The position numbers and the translations under genes are program-made. This document shows, in pieces, positions 47,321 through 56,826 of a stretch of 64,000 nt of DNA. The first letter of the stretch is position 1, and each line of letters begins with the position of its first letter. The stretch covers positions 1 through 64,000 of the forward strand of contig VGRY01000007.1 of NCBI GenBank assembly GCA_016875195.1, written 5' to 3'. Origin of the DNA: Deltaproteobacteria bacterium (GTDB lineage: Bacteria; Desulfobacterota; BSN033; UBA1163). Below the pieces are notes generated by a model. That model was not told where the DNA came from. It saw nothing but the letters and a program-made list of their open reading frames with translations, and did not search any database.

Positions 47321-50300
47321 CTATGCGCTCTGCGTTTTCTTGGTTAATGCATCTCGAAGAGCTTTTATTTTTTCGGAGGGTTCAATCCCGAGGACCGTTT
47401 TAAGCCTCTTCTCAAAACGCAGGTAAAGCGACAGGGCCTCGGTCCTCTGGTCAAGGTGGTGATAGCATGTCATCAGCCCTTTGCAGAACCCCTCGGATAG
47501 GTCATCCACCTCAAAACCTTTCTGGTAACAATCCCTGGCAGTTTCCCACTGCCCTGCCTGAATCCAGTGATCGCCCAGTCTTGACACACCTCTGAGGAAC
47601 TTGTTTCGCAACCGCTCTCTTACGGGCATCTGCCAGGGTTGCTCCTCCTCTTTCCCCAAAAATGGGCCCTGATATAATGCTAATGCCTTTTCAGTGAGCT
47701 GAATCGCTTTTTGTGTAATTCCTTCCTTCCATAAGATATCGGCCTCCTCCTGCAGGTGTTCAAAGGCCCAGGCATCCACCCAGCAACGTTTGGAATCCAG
47801 AGAGAGTCGTCCCTCCCGAACCAGCACGGTCTCAGAATAACCGATCAGCGAGCGGAGCCGGTAAAGTGCCGTCTGGAAAGAGTGATATGCCAGATCGCCG
47901 GTCGCCTTGGGCCAGAGAATGTCAGCGATATCCTCCGTCCTGATCCCCTTGTCTCTCATGATTATTAATAGTTTCAGGATTGAGAGAGGCTTTTCCTGTG
48001 CTTTTCTCGAATAGGGAATCGGTTTTCCATCCTTTAAGACCGAAAACTGTCCAAGGGTGCAGATCTTCAAAGGCCAGGGCCAGAGCTCTAATTGAAGTGA
48101 GCTCTTTTCCGGTATCAGATTTCGTTTCTGGATGATCTCCCGGACATACTCCACCTCAATCCCCGCCTCAAGAGCCTTAACGCAGAGCTTTGTCGTGATT
48201 AAGAGATCGTCGAAAAAAGTGTTCAGATACCTCAGGTCCCTTCCCAAAGTTAAGGCTATTTTAAGGATTTGCAGCCCTGAAGCTTCTTCTCCTTGATCGA
48301 AGGCAAAGTAGGCTTGAGCCATAAGTGAACAGAATTCGAGAGTTTTACTCTTAATTTCTTTGGCAATCAGAAAACCTTTTTGAAGCTGATCCAAAGCTTC
48401 TTCTTTCTTCCCAAACCTGTGCATGGCAAGGGCATTCATCAAATGGTTCATGGATATAAAGACGGGGGCACCCACTTGATTGCCGTGCTTTGAAGCCTGA
48501 TCGATATGGAAGGGGAATTCAGCGAGATCTCCACAACACAGTGCATACCGGGCGCTTGCAAAATGGTAGATGAGTCTATTTCGAATATCCAAAAAATCAT
48601 CGGATGTAGGGTTTCGGTATAAAGAGGCGTTTAATTTATCCAGAAACTGGCGTGCCTTTTCAGAATCGTTTGCATTGATCGAACTCGATACGGCGTGCGC
48701 CAGAAGCGGCTGATCCGCAATGTGGATGCCGGTCGTCCGGGACAGTTTCATGCCTTCAGAGACAGCCTCCATGCATTTCTGATGAGATCCTGTAAATTGG
48801 TAGAACATAGCATCAGCCAGTTTTCCCATGATTTTGAGGAAAGGAGGCGCGTCTCTGGATCTCGTCAATTGGGATAGCAGGTTGAAGGCAGAGGCTATCC
48901 TTTCAAACTCCCCCATCAAGCATCCGTGGAGGACGAGCTGGAACAAAACCCACATTCTGATATGGATCATCTGAGGAGACCCTGTGAGCGAAAGAGCCTG
49001 ATCTGCCCACTTATGGAATTCAGGATGCTGGGGCTGTCTGAGTGCCAATGCTGTAATCATGCCCGATGCGACCCTTGCTCCAATCTCCGGGGAGGGAAAT
49101 TCCTTGATATCGCCCATCAGGTCTTCCAATTCATGAATCCAGTGGTCAAGCCGGGAGAGATCGTTGTGACTGAAATCAATCCCATCGACAATGCTTGACC
49201 ACGAAAGAAATGTTCCCTCCATGTTTCCTTCTTCGCGAAATAACTTGAAGGCTTTCTCATGGCACCTCAGGCTTTGAGAAGGGTCAAAGGGAAACCGGCA
49301 TGAACCCATCCAGAAAAGAAGCCACGGGTTGGTCTCAACCAAATTCTCCGGAAGGGAAGACAGCCATTCTTCAAGAAGTTGAAATCTTCCCTGACCCAGA
49401 AGAGAAGGTCCATGCTTCATGATGAGTCGAATCAGTCCATCCCAGTTCTTCTGATCTATATAAATTTGGGCCGCCTCTTCCGTGAGGTTGGAGTCCTCGA
49501 GGAGCAGTGAAGCCCTCCGGTTTAGATCCGATATCGTATCAGGACTCAATCGCTCTTTAGCCTGTGAGAGAAGAAAATTCCTGAAAAGCGGATGGTATTG
49601 ATAGACCGGCTCTGCAGAGAGATGTTGCTCTATAAAATAGTTGTTTCTTATCAGGCCGGAAAGAATGGCCTCCGCATTTGTGAAACCTGTAAGTTCCTCT
49701 GACATCTTGACGGTCATCTTGGATAGAAGGGCGGTCTTCATGAGGAAGGTCTGGACCTCTTCTCTCGTTTTGGAAAAAATAACGCTTCCAAAATAGTTGA
49801 CAATCTCCTCCGGGGTAATCTTTTGGAGAGAATGAATCTCAACCCCTCTCCTCACTGCATCCGAAATGAGGATCAGTCCTGCCACCCATCCATTCGCAAT
49901 TTGATGGAAACGTTCGATTGTCTCTTTCTGTCGTAATCCGGGTATTCGAGAACAGACGACGTTTTTGGATTCCTCCAGTGTGAAACGGAGTTCATTCCAT
50001 CCTAGAAATTTCATCTGGCTATGGGCGTGCAGGCGGCCAAAGGCAGGCGGAGGCTCTCTCCGGCTGATCAGGATGACGTTCACCCCTTCGGGGATGACAA
50101 AGATCCCGTTGAGGATGACTTCATGAAATGGAGAGTCCAAATCTATTTGGTGATAATTGTCAAAGACAATGAAGAAAGGAGGTTTTAACCGTCCGTAGAG
50201 GTTTTCAAAAAATCTTAACGTGAATACAGGAATATCCATTAGATATTCGGGTGTGAGCAAGGGCAGAGGTTTTCGGAAACGGGGGGATGCCTTCTTTACC

Positions 50301-50548
50301 GCGAGTCCCAGATAGTAAAAGAAGGAGGCAATGTCCGAGTCGCGTTCGTCGACCTGGTACCAGAGACAGGGGAATTTTCGGGCATCAAGATAGTTTGCGA
50401 TGAGAGTAGTCTTCCCGGAGCCCGCAGGGCCTGAAAGCCAGACAACTGGACCTGCACGGGCACGGTCGAGAAGGGAGAAGAGACGCTTTCGTGGAAAAAC
50501 CTCCCTGATAACAGGCCTGCTTATCTTGGCAAGAGAAAACTTTGCCAT
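47321..50548 (-). CDS. Large MalT/SARP-type STAND regulator
   Basis: I start at ATG 50548 with GGGGGTGG upstream; a TTG at 50560 is in frame. The 1075-residue protein opens with a MalT-like NTPase: VVWLSGPAGSGKTTLIANYL near 33-52 (Walker A), VFDNYHQID near 130 (Walker B) and VILISRREPPP near 159. Then come a winged-helix segment and long TPR-like helices. The C-terminal part (about 830-1070) has an OmpR-type DNA-binding domain (LGQFSVLKDGKPI, SFQTALYRLRSLIGY) followed by a bacterial transcriptional activation domain (CWVDAWAFEHL, TALSLYLRFEKRLKTVLGIEP). A ligand-switched activator. Target not evident; the FadL gene is downstream on the same strand. Confidence 0.88.
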   Translation of the reverse strand: MAKFSLAKISRPVIREVFPRKRLFSLLDRARAGPVVWLSGPAGSGKTTLIANYLDARKFPCLWYQVDERDSDIASFFYYLGLAVKKASPRFRKPLPLLTPEYLMDIPVFTLRFFENLYGRLKPPFFIVFDNYHQIDLDSPFHEVILNGIFVIPEGVNVILISRREPPPAFGRLHAHSQMKFLGWNELRFTLEESKNVVCSRIPGLRQKETIERFHQIANGWVAGLILISDAVRRGVEIHSLQKITPEEIVNYFGSVIFSKTREEVQTFLMKTALLSKMTVKMSEELTGFTNAEAILSGLIRNNYFIEQHLSAEPVYQYHPLFRNFLLSQAKERLSPDTISDLNRRASLLLEDSNLTEEAAQIYIDQKNWDGLIRLIMKHGPSLLGQGRFQLLEEWLSSLPENLVETNPWLLFWMGSCRFPFDPSQSLRCHEKAFKLFREEGNMEGTFLSWSSIVDGIDFSHNDLSRLDHWIHELEDLMGDIKEFPSPEIGARVASGMITALALRQPQHPEFHKWADQALSLTGSPQMIHIRMWVLFQLVLHGCLMGEFERIASAFNLLSQLTRSRDAPPFLKIMGKLADAMFYQFTGSHQKCMEAVSEGMKLSRTTGIHIADQPLLAHAVSSSINANDSEKARQFLDKLNASLYRNPTSDDFLDIRNRLIYHFASARYALCCGDLAEFPFHIDQASKHGNQVGAPVFISMNHLMNALAMHRFGKKEEALDQLQKGFLIAKEIKSKTLEFCSLMAQAYFAFDQGEEASGLQILKIALTLGRDLRYLNTFFDDLLITTKLCVKALEAGIEVEYVREIIQKRNLIPEKSSLQLELWPWPLKICTLGQFSVLKDGKPIPYSRKAQEKPLSILKLLIIMRDKGIRTEDIADILWPKATGDLAYHSFQTALYRLRSLIGYSETVLVREGRLSLDSKRCWVDAWAFEHLQEEADILWKEGITQKAIQLTEKALALYQGPFLGKEEEQPWQMPVRERLRNKFLRGVSRLGDHWIQAGQWETARDCYQKGFEVDDLSEGFCKGLMTCYHHLDQRTEALSLYLRFEKRLKTVLGIEPSEKIKALRDALTKKTQSA

Positions 50549-50706
50549 GACCACCCCCAATATAACAAGGCCAGTTAAGTCGGAGCACGTTCAATTCGGA
50601 GAGTGATAGTAGTCTATTAAAACCGCAAGGAGAAGTCAAGAAGAAGATTTTTTTCATTTTTAAAATTTTACACCTTGCCTTTTCTTCTGTTATATTTAGG
50701 GTCATC
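50549..50706. promoter_or_regulatory. Divergent spacer between the regulator and xseA
   Basis: The spacer must hold both promoters. AT-rich stretches and a TATATT at 50691-50696 just before the xseA start are visible, but no -35 hexamer at correct distance stands out. GGAGCACGTTC and AATTCGGAG words do not form a clear operator. Confidence 0.3.
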
Positions 50707-52047
50707 ATGGAGCTTCCTTTTCGATATATTCTCAGCGTCTCTGAACTGACCCGTGAGATTAAAGACATCCTTGAGGATCGATTCCCTGATATCTGGGTGG
50801 AAGGAGAGATTTCTAATCTTCGAATTCCCCCTTCGGGCCACATCTATCTCACCCTGAAGGATGAACATTCACAAATCCGGGCTGTCCTCTTTAAGATGCA
50901 GTCCCGGGCCCTCCGTTTTGTTCCCGAAGACGGCCTGCATGTCATCTGCCGCGGAAGAGTAACGCTCTATGAGAAGAGGGGAGATTATCAACTTATCCTG
51001 GAGGGGATGGAGCCCAAGGGGATCGGCGCCCTTCAATTAGCCTTTCTCCAGTTGAAAGATAAACTCGAAAAGGAGGGATTTTTTGATACGGGTAGAAAGA
51101 AGGCAATTCCAATCCTTCCTCAAATGATTGGAATCGTCACCTCTCCAACCGGAGCCGTGATCCAGGATATGATCCAGATCATCCAGAGAAGGTTTGAGAA
51201 TGTCAGGCTGCTTCTTTATCCTGTAAAAGTTCAAGGGGAGGGAGCAGCAGTCGAGATCTCCGAAGCAATCAGATACTTAGACAAGAGAGGAAATATTGAT
51301 GTCATCATCGTCGGAAGGGGCGGAGGATCGCTGGAGGATTTATGGGCATTTAACGAGGAAGAGGTGGCAAGGGCGATCTTTCATTCGAAGATACCTATTA
51401 TCTCTGCAGTGGGGCATGAGACCGATTATACCATCGCCGATTTTGTGGCTGATCTCAGGGCGCCCACACCCTCTGCCGCAGCAGAGCTGGTGGTCAGGGA
51501 TAAAAGGGAACTATCAAGAAATCTTAATCGTCTGACAACCATCCTTGAAAATCAGATGAGACAATATTTCCAGGATCTAAAAACCAGCTTGGCTCATCTC
51601 AAAAAAGGTTTAATCGATCCCCGAAAGATGATAGGGGATTACCTTTTAAGGGTGGATGACCTGGTCAACCACTCCCGGAGGCTTCTCCTGTGGAACATGA
51701 CAAGGAAGAATGAAAAAAGAGGATTCCTTACCGAAAGACTGAATCTTCAGAGTCCTTTCCAGAGAATAAGAAATATGGAAACATCCCTTTCGGAAGCAAA
51801 GAAGTGGTTAGCGCAGAATATGAGATATAAGATTCAAATCAATAAACAAAATTTAAAGGGAGTCTTAGGAAAACTTGACTCATTGAGTCCTCTGGCCATC
51901 CTGCAGAGAGGTTATAGCATCACACGAAAACTTCCTTCCCTTAAAATCCTGAGAGATTCGGATGAAGTCCAGGTTGGAGATCAGATAGAGGTAAGACTGC
52001 ACAGGGGAATTCTGTCCTGCAATGTTGATGGAAAAGAGAGGCCTTGA
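50707..52047 (+). CDS. xseA: Exodeoxyribonuclease VII large subunit
   Basis: The 446-residue protein has the N-terminal OB domain (FRYILSVSELTREIKDILED, VEGEISNLRIPPSGHIYLTLKD) and the catalytic domain with IGIVTSPTGAVIQDMIQIIQRR near 139 and VGRGGGSLEDLWAFNEEEVARAI near 199. A long coiled coil with basic residues follows, then the final ALLQRGYSIT-like ILQRGYSIT near 398. With XseB it degrades single-stranded DNA from both ends. xseB follows after 59 bases. Confidence 0.96.
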   Translation: MELPFRYILSVSELTREIKDILEDRFPDIWVEGEISNLRIPPSGHIYLTLKDEHSQIRAVLFKMQSRALRFVPEDGLHVICRGRVTLYEKRGDYQLILEGMEPKGIGALQLAFLQLKDKLEKEGFFDTGRKKAIPILPQMIGIVTSPTGAVIQDMIQIIQRRFENVRLLLYPVKVQGEGAAVEISEAIRYLDKRGNIDVIIVGRGGGSLEDLWAFNEEEVARAIFHSKIPIISAVGHETDYTIADFVADLRAPTPSAAAELVVRDKRELSRNLNRLTTILENQMRQYFQDLKTSLAHLKKGLIDPRKMIGDYLLRVDDLVNHSRRLLLWNMTRKNEKRGFLTERLNLQSPFQRIRNMETSLSEAKKWLAQNMRYKIQINKQNLKGVLGKLDSLSPLAILQRGYSITRKLPSLKILRDSDEVQVGDQIEVRLHRGILSCNVDGKERP

Positions 52048-52106
52048 CGATAGTCGTCTCAAAAAGATACTATAATACATTATATTAAAACTATTGGAGA
52101 TTTCCA

Positions 52107-52424
52107 ATGCCAAGAGAAAAGAAGGAGAAGTTTGAAGACGCCCTTCAAAAGTTGGAAAAGATCGTTTCTCAATTAGAGGAAGGGGATATCTCCCTGGAAG
52201 AATCTTTAAAACTCTTTGAAGAAGGAATCCGACTGTCCCGCTTTTGCGGCCAGAAACTGGATGAGGCAGAAAAGAGAGTGGAGATTCTGCTCAAAGACAA
52301 GGATGGGGAGTTAATAAGAGAGCCCTTTGATCCTTCCAAAAGCACTGGGCAGAGGTCTTCAAATAACCCAGGGCAATTTTCTTTCGAGTATTCAACGGAT
52401 AACGAACCCGAAGAAGATGAGTAA
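52107..52424 (+). CDS. xseB: Exodeoxyribonuclease VII small subunit
   Basis: The 105-residue protein starts MPREKKEKFEDALQKLEKIV. The family core FEDALQKLEKIVSQLEEGDI and LEESLKLFEEGIRLSRFC covers residues 9-50 as a helical hairpin that packs on XseA. The C-terminal extension of about 30 residues (Ser/Pro/Asp-rich, ending NEPEEDE) is longer than in the average XseB. It begins 59 bases after xseA and ends six bases before ispA, the usual order. Confidence 0.94.
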   Translation: MPREKKEKFEDALQKLEKIVSQLEEGDISLEESLKLFEEGIRLSRFCGQKLDEAEKRVEILLKDKDGELIREPFDPSKSTGQRSSNNPGQFSFEYSTDNEPEEDE

Positions 52425-52430
52425 GATTTA

Positions 52431-53330
52431 ATGGACATTAAAACATATCTCCTGGAGAAAAAAGAGATAGTCGAAAGAGCCCTGGAGAACTATCTGCCCA
52501 GACAGGCGGAGAAGGGTGGAGATGATGAATATCCGGTCTCTCTTCGCCAGGCTATGAGGCATAGCCTGTTCAGCGGAGGGAAAAGGATTCGTCCCATCCT
52601 GTCCATTGCCGCTTATGAGGCAGTAGGGGGCAAAGGGGATAAAATCCTTCCTTTTGCCTGTGCCCTGGAGATGATTCATACTTACTCCCTGATCCACGAC
52701 GATCTCCCGGCCATCGATAATGACGACTACAGAAGAGGAAATCCCACCTGTCATAAGGTTTTTGGCGAAGCCATGGGGGTTTTAGCAGGTGATGGGCTCT
52801 TGACAGAAGCCTTTCGTCTGATGACTCTCGTCTCAACCGACCATCCTGAAATTGTCGTCCATGTCATCCAAGAAATTGCTCAGGCCTCCGGGATATCGGG
52901 TATGGTTGGAGGCCAGGTAGCGGACATTGAATCAGAAGGCAAGGAAATTAAACTACCAATGCTTCAATATATCCATACCCGTAAGACCGGAGCGCTCATC
53001 ACGGTCTCTGTACGAACCGGAGCAAAGTTAGGAGGAGGGGATGAAAAAACAGTTCATGCCTTCACCCGTTACGGAGAAAAAATAGGGCTTGCCTTTCAAA
53101 TTGCCGACGATATCCTGAATGTAGAGGGAAAACCAGAACTCCTGGGTAAAGCTACAGGCAGTGATCTATTTAAAAAGAAAGCGACCTATCCCTCATTGCT
53201 GGGACTTGAAGCATCGAAGAAAACAGCCAGGGATTTGATGGAATCTGCCATCGATGATCTCCGGCCTTTTGGCCTTGAAGTCGAACCGCTCAGAGAGATC
53301 GCTCAATATATTATTTTGAGGGAAAATTAG
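52431..53330 (+). CDS. ispA: Farnesyl/geranyl-type polyprenyl diphosphate synthase
   Basis: The 299-residue all-helical protein has GGKRIRPILSIAAYEA near 45, the first Asp-rich motif LIHDDLPAIDNDDYRRG near 84-100, LAGDGLLTEAF near 116 and a second motif QIADDILNVEG near 223. Residues before the first motif (M-I-H-T-Y-S-L) fit a C15 to C20 product. It is the usual IspA between xseB and dxs. It starts six bases after xseB and ends three bases before dxs. Confidence 0.95.
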   Translation: MDIKTYLLEKKEIVERALENYLPRQAEKGGDDEYPVSLRQAMRHSLFSGGKRIRPILSIAAYEAVGGKGDKILPFACALEMIHTYSLIHDDLPAIDNDDYRRGNPTCHKVFGEAMGVLAGDGLLTEAFRLMTLVSTDHPEIVVHVIQEIAQASGISGMVGGQVADIESEGKEIKLPMLQYIHTRKTGALITVSVRTGAKLGGGDEKTVHAFTRYGEKIGLAFQIADDILNVEGKPELLGKATGSDLFKKKATYPSLLGLEASKKTARDLMESAIDDLRPFGLEVEPLREIAQYIILREN

Positions 53331-53333
53331 TCC

Positions 53334-55220
53334 ATGGTGAAATTATTAGACCAGATCAAACACCCTCACGATCTTAAAGGACTTGACAGTGAAGAACTTG
53401 GGAAGATCGGCGAGGAGATACGGCAGGAGATTCTTGCCACCGTCTCAAAGAATGGGGGACATCTCGCCTCCAACCTGGGTACGGTGGAGCTGACGATCGC
53501 CCTTCACTATGTTTTTGACCTTCCCCGGGATAAATTGATATGGGATGTAGGCCATCAGAGTTATTCACATAAACTGCTCACCGGAAGGAAGGATCGTTTC
53601 CATACCCTGAGGCAGTATGAAGGAGTGAGTGGTTTTCCAAAAAGGGATGAAAGCCCCTATGATACTTTCGATTCCGGCCATAGCGGCACTTCCATCTCAG
53701 CCGCCCTTGGAATGGCAGAAGCGAGAAGAATCAGAGGCAAAGAAGGAAAAATGGTTGCTATCATTGGTGACGGATCGATGACCGCCGGACTGGCCTTCGA
53801 AGGCCTCAATCAGGCAGGCCACATCGATCAGGACTTGATCGTTGTCCTGAACGATAACGAGATGTCGATCTCTCACAATGTGGGCGCTCTCTCCTCCTAT
53901 CTCAACCGACTGATGACAGGTCAGTTTGTCAATCGGTTCCGGGACGAGATGAAGGACTTTCTCGAAACCATTCCAAGCATTGGAAAATCGGCCCTCCGTT
54001 TTGTAAAAAAGGCTGAGGAATCGTTGAAAGGTTTTCTTATGCCAGGCCTCCTCTTCGAAGAGTTGGGGATGAAATATATCGGACCCATTAATGGGCATCG
54101 TCTCGATCATCTGATTGAAAACTTTCAAAATATTAATAAATTGAGAGGTCCGTTCCTCGTTCATGTGATTACTAAGAAGGGGAAGGGTTATGAGCCTGCC
54201 GAAAAGAACCCTGCTCTTTTTCACAGCGTTCCTCCTTTCGATATTGAAACTGGAGAGATCAAAAAAAGCGAAACGCCCTCTCCGCCCAGTTATACTGAAG
54301 TATTCGGAGAGACGCTCTGCCAATTGGCCAGCCAAAATAGTAAGGTTATCGCCATCACAGCAGCCATGCAAAGCGGGACAGGTCTGGAGCAGTTTTCAGA
54401 GAAGTTTCCTGACCGGTTCTATGACATCGGGATTGCAGAACAACACGCAGTCACTTTTGCAGCAGGCCTTGCCCTCGAAGGCATGAAACCGGTCGTGGCC
54501 ATCTACTCTACTTTTCTTCAAAGGGCATATGACCAGGTTCTTCTGGATGTCTGCCTTCAGAACCTTCCTGTGGTCTTTGCGCTTGACCGGGGGGGGCTGG
54601 TGGGTGAGGACGGACCGACTCACCACGGCGCCTTCGATTTCTCTTATCTTCGGCACATACCGAATCTGACCGTGATGGTGCCCAAGGATGAAGAGGAATT
54701 TCGCCATATGATCAAGACGGCTGTGGATTGTCCTACCCCCATCGCTTTCCGATATCCCAAGTCAAAAGGAGTGGGCGTAAAGAGAGATGGAGATCTTATA
54801 CCGATCGATATCGGCAAAGGGGAACTGCTCCGGGAAGGCAAGGATGCTCTCATCCTTGCCATTGGTTCAACCGTCTATCCCGCCCTCCATGCAGCGGAAC
54901 GTTTGGAAAAGTTCGGAATCGATGTTGCAGTGATCAATAGCCGTTTTTTAAAACCAATTGATAAAGATCTCATTTCACACTGGGCTGCAAAAACCGGGTT
55001 TGTTCTCACGGTAGAAGAGAATGCCCGGATGGGGGGGTTTGGAAGCGCTGTTCTCGAGCTTTTTCAGGAGGAGGGGCTCTGTAACATTTCGACGAGAATC
55101 CTGGGTATTCCGGACCATTTTATCGAACATGGGCCTTTATCCCTTCTCAGAAAAAAATGCGGAATTGATGAGCATGGGATAGTCGAAGAGATAAAAAAGA
55201 TTCTGGGAAATAAGGGATAG
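53334..55220 (+). CDS. dxs: 1-deoxy-D-xylulose-5-phosphate synthase
   Basis: The 628-residue TPP enzyme has [17 protein letters not shown] near 67, the TPP motif [18 protein letters not shown] near 146, [15 protein letters not shown] near 244, and the catalytic Glu region [17 protein letters not shown] near 363 with [16 protein letters not shown] near 421. It condenses pyruvate and glyceraldehyde 3-phosphate, the first step of the MEP isoprenoid pathway. Closely spaced after ispA. A dispersed repeat follows the stop codon. Confidence 0.97.
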   Translation: MVKLLDQIKHPHDLKGLDSEELGKIGEEIRQEILATVSKNGGHLASNLGTVELTIALHYVFDLPRDKLIWDVGHQSYSHKLLTGRKDRFHTLRQYEGVSGFPKRDESPYDTFDSGHSGTSISAALGMAEARRIRGKEGKMVAIIGDGSMTAGLAFEGLNQAGHIDQDLIVVLNDNEMSISHNVGALSSYLNRLMTGQFVNRFRDEMKDFLETIPSIGKSALRFVKKAEESLKGFLMPGLLFEELGMKYIGPINGHRLDHLIENFQNINKLRGPFLVHVITKKGKGYEPAEKNPALFHSVPPFDIETGEIKKSETPSPPSYTEVFGETLCQLASQNSKVIAITAAMQSGTGLEQFSEKFPDRFYDIGIAEQHAVTFAAGLALEGMKPVVAIYSTFLQRAYDQVLLDVCLQNLPVVFALDRGGLVGEDGPTHHGAFDFSYLRHIPNLTVMVPKDEEEFRHMIKTAVDCPTPIAFRYPKSKGVGVKRDGDLIPIDIGKGELLREGKDALILAIGSTVYPALHAAERLEKFGIDVAVINSRFLKPIDKDLISHWAAKTGFVLTVEENARMGGFGSAVLELFQEEGLCNISTRILGIPDHFIEHGPLSLLRKKCGIDEHGIVEEIKKILGNKG

Positions 55221-55269
55221 GAGCGGGGGTGTTTCTTGAGGGAAACTCCCCGCCGTCTACGTGCTGACA

Positions 55270-55501
55270 TATTAAGAGTCTCAAAATTGTACATACATGG
55301 CAGCCAGCGACCCAAGGATTCATAACCCCACCTAACCTCCCCTTATTTTTCCGCCCAGAGCGGATCCGCCTCTGGCGGAAAGGGGAGGAACAACCTCCCC
55401 TCTTAAAATAAGTCGTTGCGACTCGAAACCGAGAGGGGGAAAGGGGGAGTTATTTTATCTATTGAAAGGCTTAAGTTCATTTAAATAATGTCTATTCTAT
55501 T
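55270..55501 (+). repeat. Dispersed element between dxs and tlyA (copy 2)
   Basis: It mirrors 27226-27439: AGTCTCAAAATTG, ATTCATAACCCCACCTAAC, the inner hairpin CCGCCCAGAGCGGATCCGCCTCTGGCGG, GGGGAGG, CCCCTCTTAA and GGGGGAGTTATTTT, then AATGTCTATTCTATTATGAG. It additionally carries the 24-base AAGTCGTTGCGACTC plus AAACCGAG segment (55410-55433). Its right end supplies the ATG used as the tlyA start. Confidence 0.8.
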
Positions 55502-56284
55502 ATGAGACTGTTAATAACCAACCCCGAGGATATTCCTCCGAGGCGGAAGATCGAAAAACAGAGGCTCGATAAACTTCTATTAAAGAACGGTTTTGTCCAG
55601 AGCCGGGAAAAGGCAAACGCCCTCATCATGGAGGGAAAGGTTCTCGTCAACGGATCGATCGTTGACAAGCCGGGGACCAAAATTGATTCAGGGGCCGATA
55701 TCAGGCTTCAGGAAGAAGATTCGCCCTATGTGAGCCGGGGGGGTAAGAAGTTAAGGGGCGCCATTGATTCCTTTGGAATTGATCCTGAAGGGATGGTGGT
55801 GATGGATGTAGGAGCTTCAACGGGTGGGTTTACTGACTGCATCCTTCAGAAAGGAGCCCGTAAGGTCTTTGCAGTGGATGTGGGTTATGGTCAATTAGCC
55901 TGGAAACTTCAGCAAGATCCGAGGGTGGTTAACCTTGAAAGGAGAAATATACGCTACCTGAAGCGGGAAGAGATCAATGAGGAGATCGACCTGATCCTGA
56001 TCGACACCTCTTTTATCTCCATCGAGAAGTTTCTCTCCCATCTTCTTCAATTTCTTAAAGACGGCGGAATGATCCTCAGTCTCATCAAACCCCAGTTTGA
56101 GGTGGGAAAGGGCCAGGTGGGAAAGGGAGGAGTGGTCAGGGACGAAGCCTTGCATCAGAAAGTGATCGAAAGAATCTCCGAATTTTGTGGCGACCTGGGA
56201 TTGAAGATTCTCGGTGTAATCGAATCTCCACTCTTGGGGCCCAAGGGAAATAAGGAGTTTTTCATCTGGTTAAGAAAAGACTAA
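55502..56284 (+). CDS. tlyA: TlyA-family RNA 2'-O-methyltransferase
   Basis: The 260-residue protein has an S4 RNA-binding domain (residues 18-78: KQRLDKLLLKNGFVQSREKA, IMEGKVLVNG) and an FtsJ-type methyltransferase domain with VVMDVGASTGGFTDCILQKGA near 98-118, VFAVDVGYGQLAWKL near 122 and LILIDTSFIS near 161. TlyA methylates 16S and 23S rRNA and in some species acts as a haemolysin. ATG 55502 lies in the end of a dispersed repeat and has no ribosome site; no later ATG, GTG or TTG precedes the S4 domain, so the true start is uncertain. Confidence 0.9.
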   Translation: MRLLITNPEDIPPRRKIEKQRLDKLLLKNGFVQSREKANALIMEGKVLVNGSIVDKPGTKIDSGADIRLQEEDSPYVSRGGKKLRGAIDSFGIDPEGMVVMDVGASTGGFTDCILQKGARKVFAVDVGYGQLAWKLQQDPRVVNLERRNIRYLKREEINEEIDLILIDTSFISIEKFLSHLLQFLKDGGMILSLIKPQFEVGKGQVGKGGVVRDEALHQKVIERISEFCGDLGLKILGVIESPLLGPKGNKEFFIWLRKD

Positions 56285-56287
56285 CAA

Positions 56288-56824
56288 ATGGGAAAGCCAA
56301 GTAAACCTCGGCCGGCCAAACTGTTTATGAGTTTGATTGCAGGAGAGGACGATATCGTTTATCAGGGGATGGAGGCGTTGAGGAAGGATTTTGGGACAAT
56401 CGACTTCGTTAGTGAAAAATTTCAATTTGATTTCACTGACTACTATACCGAGGAGATGGGAAGAAATTTGTTCCGCCACTTCATCACTTTCGAGAAACTT
56501 ATTGGGAGAGACTCGCTTCCTGAAATTAAACTGGCCACCAACCATCTGGAGGAGAGACTTGCGGGTTCCAATGGAAACAGGCAGATTAATATTGACCCGG
56601 GCTATCTCTCTCATGCACATGTTATTCTTGCGACAACGAAAGCCTATGCTCACCGACCCTATCTCGAGAAAGGGATTTATGCTGATTTGACGCTGATCTA
56701 CCGGGGTAAATCTTTTCAAGCCCTGGAATGGACCTACCCTGACTATCGGCAGGAAGCGACGATCGAACTTTTCAACCAGATCAGGAAGCAATACCTTGAA
56801 ATGATAAAAGAAGGGAAAGAATAG
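56288..56824 (+). CDS. DUF4416 family protein
   Basis: The 178-residue protein has the DUF4416 pattern: KPRPAKLFMSLIAGEDDIV near 7, FDFTDYYTEEMGRNLFRHFITFEKLI near 48-73, and NIDPGYLSHAHVILATTKAYAHRPYL near 101-127. It is widespread in Desulfobacterota and related groups, commonly next to tlyA or yicC. The biochemical role is not established. It starts three bases after tlyA and ends two before yicC, so all three are one unit. Confidence 0.88.
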   Translation: MGKPSKPRPAKLFMSLIAGEDDIVYQGMEALRKDFGTIDFVSEKFQFDFTDYYTEEMGRNLFRHFITFEKLIGRDSLPEIKLATNHLEERLAGSNGNRQINIDPGYLSHAHVILATTKAYAHRPYLEKGIYADLTLIYRGKSFQALEWTYPDYRQEATIELFNQIRKQYLEMIKEGKE

Positions 56825-56826
56825 TT

